64,000 nucleotides of DNA from Ruminococcus sp. (GCA_017403985.1 JAFRDE010000021.1:1-64000), one strand, 5' to 3'; shown: positions 34,696 to 42,453, counted from the stretch's first letter. A program made the numbers and translations. Notes: generated by a model not told the origin, from the letters alone.

Positions 34696-34913
34696 AAAAA
34701 AGAGCGCGGCAACACCGGAGCGAGCCGCGCTGAAAAACACTTTGGCTCATTCATTGTTACCACACAATTATAACGACTTCGATTACTCTCCAAGCGTTTA
34801 CGAGCCTGTGTTTTTACCACAGTATAAAACTGCTTGGAGAGTAAAACCAAATAAGCATAGGCAGACTTTCTCCTATGCGTAATCGAAATCATATTAAGTT
34901 ATAATTATGTGGT
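34696..34913 (-). ncRNA. Structured noncoding RNA, copy A
   Basis: About 218 nt. On the minus strand a promoter (TTGCAA at 34943-34948, 17 bases, TATGAT at 34920-34925) predicts a start near 34913, exactly where the closing helix begins. Helices by plus coordinates: P1 34758-34774 with 34898-34914 (17 pairs, one G-U); P2 34775-34785 with 34880-34890; P3 34786-34795 with 34832-34841 (perfect); a hairpin at 34855-34878; and P4 at about 34806-34823 with loop GTAAAAA. A conserved tail (CAACAATGAATGAGC-like, then GTGTTTTT) precedes an intrinsic terminator, GCGCGGC / GCCGCGC plus TTTTTT (34696-34730). No coding content. Family not recognised. Confidence 0.85.
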
Positions 34914-34919
34914 ATCATC

Positions 34920-34948
34920 ATCATAACACAAACGAGCTGGAATTGCAA
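34920..34948 (-). promoter_or_regulatory. Promoter of ncRNA copy A
   Basis: TTGCAA, 17 bases, TATGAT on the minus strand. It begins immediately after the terminator T-run of copy B. Confidence 0.8.
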
Positions 34949-34949
34949 T

Positions 34950-35190
34950 AAAAAAGCGTAGCCACAACGAAAAGAAGCAGCTACGCCGAAAAACACGCAG
35001 CTCATTCATTGTTGCTACACAATCACAAACCACTTCGATTTCTCCAAGTACGGTCCCTGAGCCTGTGTTTTTACCACAAGTATATACAAGGGACCGTAAA
35101 TAATGCTCAAAAAGAGCAAATGGAAAAAACACAGGAAAAGACTATTATCCTATGGAAACTGAAGTGGTATTTAGTTTGTGATAATGTAGC
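34950..35190 (-). ncRNA. Structured noncoding RNA, copy B
   Basis: About 241 nt, a diverged tandem copy of the RNA at 34696-34913. P1 is 35014-35030 with 35174-35190 (16 of 17 pairs), and its outer end coincides with the predicted transcription start. P2 pairs the CACTTCG region (~35031-35043) with ~35155-35167. P3 is ACGGTCCCT 35050-35058 with AGGGACCGT 35089-35097, perfect but of quite different sequence from copy A. The P4 loop GGTAAAAACACAGGCTC and the tail are the same as in copy A. The terminator is GCGTAGC / GCTACGC plus TTTTTT (34950-34986). It carries an extra GCTC / GAGC hairpin. Confidence 0.85.
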
Positions 35191-35196
35191 ATAATC

Positions 35197-35225
35197 ATCA
35201 TACCACAACAGACAGCGAATTGCAA
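35197..35225 (-). promoter_or_regulatory. Promoter of ncRNA copy B
   Basis: TTGCAA (35220-35225), 17 bases, TATGAT (35197-35202) on the minus strand, the same layout as for copy A. Confidence 0.8.
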
Positions 35226-35229
35226 TAAA

Positions 35230-35655
35230 GAAAACAGACGAGGACGCCTGTTTCTGAATCTGAGTTTTTCTATTTTTCTTAGATCATATGACAAAAGCCG
35301 ATAATCTTCTCGGCATAAGAACGGTATAATATCCATGAACCTGTAATAATCGGCTGAGCTGTGTCCGCTATCCTCGCAAGCGGGATTATCCTGCCGTGGA
35401 AAAACCCATCTTGGAAAAACCTGTCTTGGGTTTTCAGATATTGGAAAAACTGACGCCCTGTAATGTCAGCGTATCAGTCCGCATGACACCCGCGCAGCTT
35501 ACTTTCTGAACCGTCCTGTTATAGACGCAAATAATATATAAATAACTTATATTAAATCAATCATATCATATCTTTCTCGTCTTTTAATGAATCAGTTACC
35601 AAATAATTTAATTAAAGGTTCAAAATCTGACAGTTTGGAATTGATCGGAGGGGTA
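35230..35655. other. Non-coding region upstream of the initiator gene, repeat and hairpin rich
   Basis: No gene seen. It contains a plus-strand TATAAT (35325-35330) and three copies of a TTGGAAAAAC-like word (35397, 35411, 35441). Hairpins are AAAACCCA / TGGGTTTT, GCCGA / TCGGC and CTGAC / GTCAG. Such features next to a RepA_N-type gene could be a replication or transfer origin; this is not proven. An AT-rich stretch follows at 35520-35640. Confidence 0.5.
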
Positions 35656-35674
35656 AAAAACGGAAAACTACATA

Positions 35675-36046
35675 TTGCTTACAAAGGACACTAAGATCAA
35701 CTCATACCTTCGTATGCCTCGCTTCCTGATTGCGATGAAGCTGACAAACGAAGCAAAGGTACTGTATGCACTCTTGCTCGACCGAGCGAGTATATCTATC
35801 AAGAACGGATTTTTTGAGTCGAGCGGAGCTGTGCGTGTATATTTCACTTTGGAGGAAGCGAAGGACAAGCTGCATAAAAGCCGACAGGTCACCACGCGGA
35901 TATTCCGTGAGTTGGAAATGAGCGGGCTGATCGTCCGCAAGCGACAGGGTCAGGGCAGACCGTCGCTGATCACCCTAAAGGTTCCGAAAGAGGAACCGAC
36001 CAAAAAGGATAAAGCAGACAGAAAGAAGCAGCATCGTGAAGTTTGA
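35675..36046 (+). CDS. RepA_N-like replication initiator, N-terminal domain only
   Basis: 123 residues from the TTG at 35675. KINSYLRMPRFLIAMKLTNE, then AKVLYALLLDRASIS and FTLEEAKDKLHKSRQVTTRI match the winged-helix N-terminal domain of RepA_N initiators of Firmicutes plasmids and integrative elements. The usual C-terminal half is missing. In-frame codons upstream read ENYIL, which belongs to the family's standard start, and GGAGGGG at 35647-35653 is placed for a start at ACG (35660). The true start is probably that ACG or a lost ATG. It overlaps the next gene. Confidence 0.75.
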   Translation: MLTKDTKINSYLRMPRFLIAMKLTNEAKVLYALLLDRASISIKNGFFESSGAVRVYFTLEEAKDKLHKSRQVTTRIFRELEMSGLIVRKRQGQGRPSLITLKVPKEEPTKKDKADRKKQHREV

Positions 36047-36338
36047 CGACAAAACAATGAAATCAGTTGACAGGTCAAAACTAAAAAACTGCAATCTGTT
36101 TGTGGAAGGAACAGGCAGAATTGAAGATACTGAATCGATCAATCTCACTGAAAGCATTAAGCCGGATTATGTGATAGACGGCAATCCTGCTTATACAGCC
36201 ATCAACTTTCCGAAACGGATTAAATTCTCAAAAGAGTATGGCAATACCGTTTATGATGTAGTCGCTGACTTTTCGGCTGAGGGGAAGGACACCGTGCTGA
36301 AACAATTTCAAAAATTGATTCTGTCCGACCAAAACTGA
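36036..36338 (+). CDS. TnpW-like transposon protein
   Basis: 100 residues from a GTG, or 93 from the ATG at 36057. The C-terminal part (FSKEYGNTVYDVVADFSAEG, then KDTVLKQFQKLIL) fits the short TnpW family found beside serine recombinases in Tn4451-like elements ('T.Y.V...FS....ET...K..rLI'). The family's role is unknown. It overlaps the initiator gene by 11 bases and is followed by the recombinase promoter. Confidence 0.55.
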   Translation: MKFDDKTMKSVDRSKLKNCNLFVEGTGRIEDTESINLTESIKPDYVIDGNPAYTAINFPKRIKFSKEYGNTVYDVVADFSAEGKDTVLKQFQKLILSDQN

Positions 36339-36341
36339 CCG

Positions 36342-36370
36342 TTGTAATCCGTCCACCGGCATGGTATGAT
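36342..36370 (+). promoter_or_regulatory. Promoter of the serine recombinase gene
   Basis: TTGTAA, 17 bases, TATGAT; GGAAAGGAG and the ATG follow about 35 bases downstream. Confidence 0.7.
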
Positions 36371-36408
36371 ATGTATGTGCTACTCTCGGTGTACGGAAAG
36401 GAGTAAAA

Positions 36409-38088
36409 ATGCAAAAACGCACCGAGAATCAAATCACAGCTCTCTACTGTCGCTTATCACAAGACGATGGGATCGATTTGGAGAGTAATTCCATAGTTAA
36501 TCAAAGAAAAATCCTTCAAGAGTACGTTGATAACAATAGAATACGCAATACCATGTTCTTCGCAGACGACGGTTACTCCGGTACGGATTTCAACCGTCCC
36601 GACTTTCAGCGAATGGAGTCAATGGTCGAGCGCGGTGAGATCGGCACAATCATTGTCAAGGATCTGAGCCGTTTTGCCCGTAACTACATTGAAGCCGGTA
36701 ACTACATAGAGGTCAAATACCCGTCGATGGGCGTTCGCTTCATTGCTATTCAGGAGAATATCGATACCGCCGAGGGCACCGGAATTGAAATGATGCCCTT
36801 CTACAATATCTTCAACGAATGGCACGCGGCGCAGACGAGCAAAAAGGTCAGAGAAGTTTTCCGCGTAAAAGCTGCCGAGGGTAAGCGGGTGTTATCTCAT
36901 GTTCCATACGGCTATATGAAATCTGAGACCGATTCAAAGGAATGGATCATCGACGAATATGCAGCGAGTGTAGTCAGGCATATTTACGATCTATGCCTAC
37001 AAGGGTACGGAACAACCGAAACCGCAAAGAAGTTACAGAGCGAGAATATCCTAACGCCTACCTGCTACTTTGAATCGAGAGGTTGGAGGATCAGCCGCGA
37101 GCCGCAGGAGAATCCTTGCAGATGGTGCAATACGACCGTAGCCAATATCCTACACAATCAGCAATATACAGGCTGCGCGATCAATTTTAAAACAACTACC
37201 GTCAGCTATAAGGTGCATGAAAGGATACGCAAGCCGAAAGAGGAATGGCTGATTATTCCGAACGCACAGGAGCCGATTATCGACGAAGAAACCTTTCAAC
37301 GAGTGCAGGAGATTCGCGAGCATAGAAAGCGTAGGACGTCAACCGGCAAAAAGAGTATTCTGACGCCGAAGATGTTTTGCGGGGACTGCGGCTCCAAGCT
37401 GTATTACCATGCAGGCAGGAATGTCAGAGACGGTAGCGAATACTTCCGCTGTTCTCAGTACAAGACGAACCGATCTCTATGCTCCACGAACCATTATGTA
37501 AGAGATTCGGTCATGCGTGAATTGGTAACTGATACGATCCGCAGAGTCGCAGACTATGTCGCAAACTTCGAGCCGGTCTTTCTCTACCTGTATGCTAAGA
37601 AGAACTCAGAAGCGACAAAGCAGAATATGCGAGCCACAAGAAGCCGTATCGAAAAAGCGAAGAAAAGGATCGCAGAGCTCAACACGCTGATCATGAAAGT
37701 TTATGAGGATCATGTATTGGGGTCTCTTTCAGAGGAACGCTACAACATGATGGCTGAAAGCTATGAGAAAGAACAGAACACCTTGAAGCAACAGCTTGAT
37801 ACTGACGAAGCAACCTTATTGAAAGCAGAGCAGTCTACGTCCGATCTCAAAACCTTTCTGAAAGCGATCCGGCAGTTTACCGAGATTAAAGAAGTCGACG
37901 AGAAGATAATCAATACGCTGATCAGCAAGATCGAAGTATTCGAGCGGGTGAAGATTGACGGAAAACTTCATTTGCCTGTTAAGATTCATTTCACTGCCGT
38001 AGGCGTTATCGACGTACCCACAGAAAAAGAAATCCTCCGCGTAATGGAGGAAATCAGAAACAATTCAAAACCACAGAAAACAGCTTAG
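36409..38088 (+). CDS. Large serine recombinase (TnpX/TndX type)
   Basis: 559 residues. Catalytic domain: ALYCRLSQDDG with the nucleophile Ser near 17, then DDGYSGTDFNRPDFQRM and VKDLSRFARNYIEAGNY (the conserved D-x-S-R-F-x-R). The recombinase domain has VPYGYMKSE and ILHNQQYTG. A zinc-ribbon domain follows (FCGDCGSKLYYH, FRCSQYK, CSTNHYVRD), then a coiled coil of about 90 residues. The protein catalyses excision and integration of Tn4451-like elements and lies near one end of them. It appears intact, so the element's integrase may still work. Confidence 0.95.
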   Translation: MQKRTENQITALYCRLSQDDGIDLESNSIVNQRKILQEYVDNNRIRNTMFFADDGYSGTDFNRPDFQRMESMVERGEIGTIIVKDLSRFARNYIEAGNYIEVKYPSMGVRFIAIQENIDTAEGTGIEMMPFYNIFNEWHAAQTSKKVREVFRVKAAEGKRVLSHVPYGYMKSETDSKEWIIDEYAASVVRHIYDLCLQGYGTTETAKKLQSENILTPTCYFESRGWRISREPQENPCRWCNTTVANILHNQQYTGCAINFKTTTVSYKVHERIRKPKEEWLIIPNAQEPIIDEETFQRVQEIREHRKRRTSTGKKSILTPKMFCGDCGSKLYYHAGRNVRDGSEYFRCSQYKTNRSLCSTNHYVRDSVMRELVTDTIRRVADYVANFEPVFLYLYAKKNSEATKQNMRATRSRIEKAKKRIAELNTLIMKVYEDHVLGSLSEERYNMMAESYEKEQNTLKQQLDTDEATLLKAEQSTSDLKTFLKAIRQFTEIKEVDEKIINTLISKIEVFERVKIDGKLHLPVKIHFTAVGVIDVPTEKEILRVMEEIRNNSKPQKTA

Positions 38089-38109
38089 CTTGTTGATTAG
38101 AAAAGGCAA

Positions 38110-38133
38110 GGTGCAGCCTAAAAAAGCTGCACC
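38110..38133. repeat. Hairpin just after the recombinase gene
   Basis: GGTGCAGC / GCTGCACC with an eight-base loop and no T-run on either useful side. It could mark the element end or be a weak terminator. Host-type interspersed repeat sequence resumes near 38220. Confidence 0.4.
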
Positions 38134-38287
38134 ATACAAAAGTGTCCTTAACTACAACCAACGGAGCAAAGTGTTTTTTGCGCAGGGCTTTCGGGCTGGG
38201 TGTCTTTTTAATTGCCCGCAGTCATTACGAGATTTCCAAAGAAGTGAGGCAATCCCACAAATTCTTTATCTATGTCAGGAGGAAAAA

Positions 38288-40885
38288 ATGAAAAAAGGAT
38301 TATGTATATTAATGGCGGTTACTATGCTGATGTCAGTTTTTACTGCTTCTGTATACGCAATCGAAGTGGATGATACCGCGATCGGAGCGGAAGTTGATAT
38401 ATTGGATTCTGCTGCGTCAAATGCCAGAGCTCTTACTGCGATTAACGAGTTGCAGAAGAAGGAATGGTATAAAATCGGCTCGAATATAGGTACTACACAG
38501 TGCTTTGGCTTTGCTGCGAGTGTGTTTAAAAGCCTGTTCGGAAAAACCATGGGTACTCAGACAAGCGCGACAAAAATCACATCGGATACAATGACGGAAG
38601 TAGGACGGTTATTGGGCGCACAAAGCAATGAGAGTATTAAGAATCTATTGATGAAGGCTTATCCCGGCGATGTGATACAATACAGTTCGACCACTACTGC
38701 TATTCATGCGGCTGTTATCAAAGAAGTAAACAATTCTGGTATAACTCTTTATCATGCCTATGGAGGCGGTTCGGGAACGTGGTATGTACACGAAGACTAT
38801 CTGCCGTGGTCGATTGTTCCAACATCAAATGGGTTTATTGGCTCATTTACCAGCAACAGTCATGGTATCGGCTTATACCACAGCAAAAACTACGATGAAA
38901 TGTTCGGCAATTTCGAAAACCTTGGTTCTGACTTCTATGCTCATATCACGACGACATCGAACCATTATCTTGCCGTGTCCGCCGACAGCACCAACAATGT
39001 GCTTCTCAGCACGCTGACCTATTCCAACTATCAGGAATGGAGATTTCAGAAGGATTCTGACAACGCGTACAAGATCACGAACGTAAAAACCGGAACCTGC
39101 TTGGATGTCAAGGGCGGTAAAGCGGAAAAAGGAACCAATATCCAAGTGTATGCGAGCAATAACAGCAACGCGCAAAGATGGTATATCCTGAAAAACGGTA
39201 CGGGTTATCGATTGGTTCCGAAGGCAGATACATCGACAACGATGGACGTTAAAGACGGAACCATCGCTTCAGGCACTAATATCCAGATCTGGGACAATCA
39301 GAATACCAGCGACGCGCAGCGCTTTACGATCACAAAGACAACCCATTCTACGTCAAATCTCGGTCAGCGTTTTACCGCGAATATCATATCCTCCGTTTCG
39401 GAACTGCCTGTTGCCGCAAATGACTCCGGTAATGTTTTCATTGACAGTGCGAGCGGCGACGGATATCAGGAATGGCTGTTTGAACGGCAGGAGGATAATT
39501 CGTACGAAATCAAGAACGTCAAGCTCAATAAGTGTCTGGATGTTTATAACAGAGAAACCGCCAACGGTACCAATATCCAAGTCTACAATGATAATAATTC
39601 AATGGCACAGAGATGGTATATGATGAAAGACGGGAAGGATTATTATTTTGTACCGAAAATCAATGTTGACGGCGCAATGGATATTGCTGGAGGTACACTC
39701 ACAAAGGGCACCAATATTCAGGAGTATAAGCGCAACAGCACCGACGCGCAAAAATTCTATTTGGATTATCTGGATTGTACGCCGAAATACACTAAGGAAT
39801 CGAACGGTCACCGCTATGAGTATTATGATTTGAATACGACATGGCAATTGTCGGAAAAATTCTGTGAGCGAAAGGGCGGTCATCTGGTTACTGTCACAAG
39901 CGAGGCAGAGAACGAGCTTGTACACAATATGATCAATAAAAACGCTTGGCTCGGCGGAACTAACTTTGGAGCGGATACAAGGTGGTATCATGTTAACGGA
40001 GAATCCATGACATATACAAATTGGCGCCAAGGCGAGCCATCGAACGGCAGCGAGCATTGTATGGTCATGTACTATAGTGGGGATTATGCAAAACAGTGGA
40101 ATGATGTGAACGAAACGCAAACGACCGGCTTTGTCTGTGAATATGACGATATTGTTGATCCCGAGCGATTTTCTCCAATGCATACGCTGTCGGTCGGCGA
40201 AAAGAGATATGAGGTTTATGAGGACGGAGTGGACTGGCAGACAGCGAAAGCTGTTTGTGAGAAAAAGGGCGGCAATCTGGTTGTGATAAATGACGCGCAG
40301 GAAAACGACGACATAACAGAATTGATACAAAACTCGTCGAAGGATGAGCTTTGGATAGGCTTTATCGATATCAATCGTGAGGGCGTTTGGAAGGATGTGT
40401 TCGGAAATCAATTGAGTTATACCAATTGGGCGCAAGATGAGCCGAATAACAGTCTTCATATCGAAGATTATGCACTGATCAAAAAAGCTGACGGAAAGTG
40501 GAATGATTTCAAGGGGTTCGGAGGTTATTATCACTCGATGGGATTTATCTGTGAGTATGATGTATCGGAACAGACGGTCGAATATGAAACGATTGCGCCT
40601 TCTGAAACGGCAGCTGAGGAAACTGTGGAGCCTCCGATCCCATTTCCTACCGAAGAACCTGATCCGGAGATCCTCGGCGACGCGGACGGAGACGGCACGG
40701 TTGGCTCGATCGACGTTACGCAGATCATGCGTTATGTTGCGCAAATCGACACGGGAATCGACGAAGGCGTATTGATGAACGCGGATGTCGACGGTAATGG
40801 TGTATTAGAGATCATCGACGCGACGTATATCCAGCGATATTTGGCGAATATCGAAACGCCGTACAAGATCGGAGAAACGGTATAA
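38288..40885 (+). CDS. Secreted CHAP-like, ricin-lectin, C-type-lectin, dockerin protein
   Basis: About 865 residues. Signal peptide (MKKGLCILMAVTMLMSVFTA). Residues ~45-185 contain CFGFAASVF, YPGDVIQYSST, AIHAAVIKEV and LYHAYGGGSGTWY, a Cys-His arrangement resembling NlpC/CHAP amidase domains. Two ricin-B-type regions follow with the QxW-type repeats 'NAQRWYI' and 'GTNIQVY'. Two C-type lectin domains follow: 'WQLSEKFCERKGGHLVTVTS...WNDVNE...FVCEYD' and 'WQTAKAVCEKKGGNLVVIND...FICEYD'. A linker leads to a type I dockerin (GDADGDGTVGSIDVTQIMRY and NADVDGNGVLEIIDATYIQR). AGGAGG precedes the ATG. Probably a scaffold-borne carbohydrate-binding or cell-wall-acting protein. Confidence 0.85.
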   Translation: MKKGLCILMAVTMLMSVFTASVYAIEVDDTAIGAEVDILDSAASNARALTAINELQKKEWYKIGSNIGTTQCFGFAASVFKSLFGKTMGTQTSATKITSDTMTEVGRLLGAQSNESIKNLLMKAYPGDVIQYSSTTTAIHAAVIKEVNNSGITLYHAYGGGSGTWYVHEDYLPWSIVPTSNGFIGSFTSNSHGIGLYHSKNYDEMFGNFENLGSDFYAHITTTSNHYLAVSADSTNNVLLSTLTYSNYQEWRFQKDSDNAYKITNVKTGTCLDVKGGKAEKGTNIQVYASNNSNAQRWYILKNGTGYRLVPKADTSTTMDVKDGTIASGTNIQIWDNQNTSDAQRFTITKTTHSTSNLGQRFTANIISSVSELPVAANDSGNVFIDSASGDGYQEWLFERQEDNSYEIKNVKLNKCLDVYNRETANGTNIQVYNDNNSMAQRWYMMKDGKDYYFVPKINVDGAMDIAGGTLTKGTNIQEYKRNSTDAQKFYLDYLDCTPKYTKESNGHRYEYYDLNTTWQLSEKFCERKGGHLVTVTSEAENELVHNMINKNAWLGGTNFGADTRWYHVNGESMTYTNWRQGEPSNGSEHCMVMYYSGDYAKQWNDVNETQTTGFVCEYDDIVDPERFSPMHTLSVGEKRYEVYEDGVDWQTAKAVCEKKGGNLVVINDAQENDDITELIQNSSKDELWIGFIDINREGVWKDVFGNQLSYTNWAQDEPNNSLHIEDYALIKKADGKWNDFKGFGGYYHSMGFICEYDVSEQTVEYETIAPSETAAEETVEPPIPFPTEEPDPEILGDADGDGTVGSIDVTQIMRYVAQIDTGIDEGVLMNADVDGNGVLEIIDATYIQRYLANIETPYKIGETV

Positions 40886-40907
40886 TACAGAACGGATTTA
40901 AGAATCA

Positions 40908-40940
40908 ACGCCCTGCGGTATGGTTGCCGCAGGGCGTTTT
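40908..40940 (+). terminator. Intrinsic terminator after the lectin-dockerin gene
   Basis: ACGCCCTGCGG / CCGCAGGGCGT with an eight-base loop, then TTTT. Confidence 0.85.
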
Positions 40941-40941
40941 G

Positions 40942-41250
40942 TAGGGTACGGCATTTATGACGTACCGCATAGCAGAAACGTATAGTGTCTATCTATGGCT
41001 TTCGATAAATGTAACGCCCTTCATTCTGCGGTACGTCGGCAAGCGCCGTACCCTACGGAAAGGGTGCATTTGCTTCGCTTTCAAAGAGGTTATATTGGAG
41101 AGGGTCAAATTTGGTTTCTCACTTCGCTCGGTCAATGAATACAATCCCTCAGTCATCCTTGCGGATGACAGCCTCCTCGACGGAAGCGGCTCCCCCCCTT
41201 GTCCTTCGGACATTCCCCCAACGGGGGTACCTTTACCAAAGGGAGCCTGA
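40942..41250. repeat. Two intergenic repeat units
   Basis: First unit: GTAGGGTACGGC at 40942 and GCCGTACCCTAC at 41048-41059 are inverted ends. Second unit, from ~41118: GGTCAATGAATACAATCCCT, then CAGTCATCCTTGCGGATGAC, ending CCAAAGGGAGCCTG, similar to parts of 13376-13518 and 57838-57908. No gene. Confidence 0.6.
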
Positions 41251-41259
41251 TAAACATAG

Positions 41260-41290
41260 AAAAACAGCGTTCCTTTCACGGGAACGCTGT
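41260..41290 (-). terminator. Intrinsic terminator after the zinc-ribbon gene
   Basis: On the minus strand ACAGCGTTCC / GGAACGCTGT, then TTTTTC. Confidence 0.85.
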
Positions 41291-41303
41291 AAGCAATTTT
41301 ACT

Positions 41304-41603
41304 TTATTCATCGGCTTGTGCCGCTTCTTCAGCTTCTTTGCGCTTCGCAAAGCATTCGCTGCAATAGTAATCCTTGCCTTCCATCGGCTTAAATGGGATC
41401 TTTGCTTCGCCGCCACAGTCTGCGCACACGGTGGTGTGCATCTCACGATTAGCCCTGATTGCATTCTTGCGGGCAATACGGCAGTCCTTGCAGCGCTGGG
41501 GTTCGTTCACGAAACCTTTCTCTGCGTAGAACTCCTGCTCGCCGGCTGTGAATACAAATTCGTTTCCACAGTCCTTGCAAACGAGAATCTTGTCTTCGTA
41601 CAT
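41304..41603 (-). CDS. Small zinc-ribbon protein
   Basis: 99 residues from MYEDKILVCKDCGNEF. C-x2-C pairs occur as CKDC, CKDC, CADC and YCSEC, enough for two zinc sites. FTAGEQEFYAEKGF and EPQRCKDCR are the signature of the widespread 'probable zinc-ribbon' family (PF13451-like) in clostridia. The end is a charged Ala/Glu helix. GAGG lies 10 bases before the ATG. Role unknown; nucleic-acid or protein binding is likely. It lies downstream of the sigma factor gene. Confidence 0.85.
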   Translation of the reverse strand: MYEDKILVCKDCGNEFVFTAGEQEFYAEKGFVNEPQRCKDCRIARKNAIRANREMHTTVCADCGGEAKIPFKPMEGKDYYCSECFAKRKEAEEAAQADE

Positions 41604-41678
41604 AGCGTGTACCTCACTTTTTGGTATATATTTTACCCCGCGGCGGAGTTGCACCGTCTGATTTCTCTTCGGGGTGTA

Positions 41679-42281
41679 TTACCTAGAAAGCTTTTGACGT
41701 ATACGGGTCTGTGCATTGTCAACTGATTTTAGGGGAATGTTCAGCCGCTGTGCTATTTCCTTGTACGAATAGCCGGAAAGGTGCAATATCGCTACTTTGT
41801 ACTCGAGGTCTGAGAGGCTGTCTTTGAGGATGCGGTGGAGGCTGTCGATATAATCCTTCGACTCGATCATCTCGGGAAGGGAGGTTTCGGTCGGGTCGAC
41901 GGCGGTGTCCGCCTCGTCCTCTAAAGATAACATATTGCGGGCTGGAACGGCACGCTGACGCGCACAGGCGCGCAGCATCGTGCGGTAGCGGTTTTCGACG
42001 CAGAGGATCAGGTAGTTTTTAAAGCTCATACCCTTATTCGCGTCAAAACTGCGGCACGCGGACAGCAGGGCGACCATGCCCTCCTGGATCATGTCGTTAT
42101 CGTCTATATCCGACGACATACCGCGGTATTTTCTCGCGACCGTGGAGATCAGTCCGAGATATCGCGATACGATCGCTTCGAATGCTTCATCATCACCCGA
42201 TAAAAAAGCCTGTATCAGCTCCTCATCGGAAAGCCGATTTTTGCAGTCGGAAGAAACGTCGTTCAGGATATAGCACCTCAC
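41679..42281 (-). CDS. Sigma-70 family factor, SigH-like
   Basis: 200 residues. Region 2 runs EELIQAFLSGDDEAFEAIVS, then SDIDDNDMIQEGMVALLSACRSFDANKG with YLILCVENRYRTMLRACARQ. Region 4 is LSDLEYKVAILHLSGYSYKEIAQRLNIPLKSVDNAQTRIR (helix-turn-helix). The DNAQTRIRQK ending is what is seen in SigH, the transition-state/early sporulation factor. It has its own promoter upstream, on the other strand from comM. Confidence 0.85.
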   Translation of the reverse strand: MRCYILNDVSSDCKNRLSDEELIQAFLSGDDEAFEAIVSRYLGLISTVARKYRGMSSDIDDNDMIQEGMVALLSACRSFDANKGMSFKNYLILCVENRYRTMLRACARQRAVPARNMLSLEDEADTAVDPTETSLPEMIESKDYIDSLHRILKDSLSDLEYKVAILHLSGYSYKEIAQRLNIPLKSVDNAQTRIRQKLSR

Positions 42282-42300
42282 AATAATCTATCTTGCCTAA

Positions 42301-42329
42301 ATTGTAATCAAAATGCTCCCAAAAGTCAA
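42301..42329 (-). promoter_or_regulatory. Promoter of the SigH-like gene
   Basis: On the minus strand TTGACT, 17 bases, TACAAT. Confidence 0.7.
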
Positions 42330-42424
42330 CAGGTTTTTGCAAAATGAATGCAATCAATTCATACAAAAGATTCATATAACAACAGGTTTTGTGAATATTC
42401 ACCAGTATTTTTGCATGCAGACGG

Positions 42425-42453
42425 TTTACAACGGTCAAAAAGTGTGTTATAAT
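42425..42453 (+). promoter_or_regulatory. Promoter of the comM/yifB gene
   Basis: TTTACA, 17 bases, TATAAT, about 120 bases ahead of the ATG at 42575. Confidence 0.7.

Noticed and set aside
34686..34892. An N-terminal extension of the SLOG protein
   Set aside because: It would read through the terminator and helices of ncRNA copy A and matches nothing in the SLOG family.
30241..35230. Diversity-generating retroelement or classical retron
   Set aside because: No template/variable repeat pair was seen, and the RT is far longer than DGR or retron enzymes, with HNH and maturase-like regions. The RNAs have promoters and terminators of their own rather than an msr-msd layout.
39599..40744. A 381-residue minus-strand frame opposite the lectin-dockerin gene
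   Set aside because: Antisense to clear lectin and dockerin repeats and without a ribosome site.
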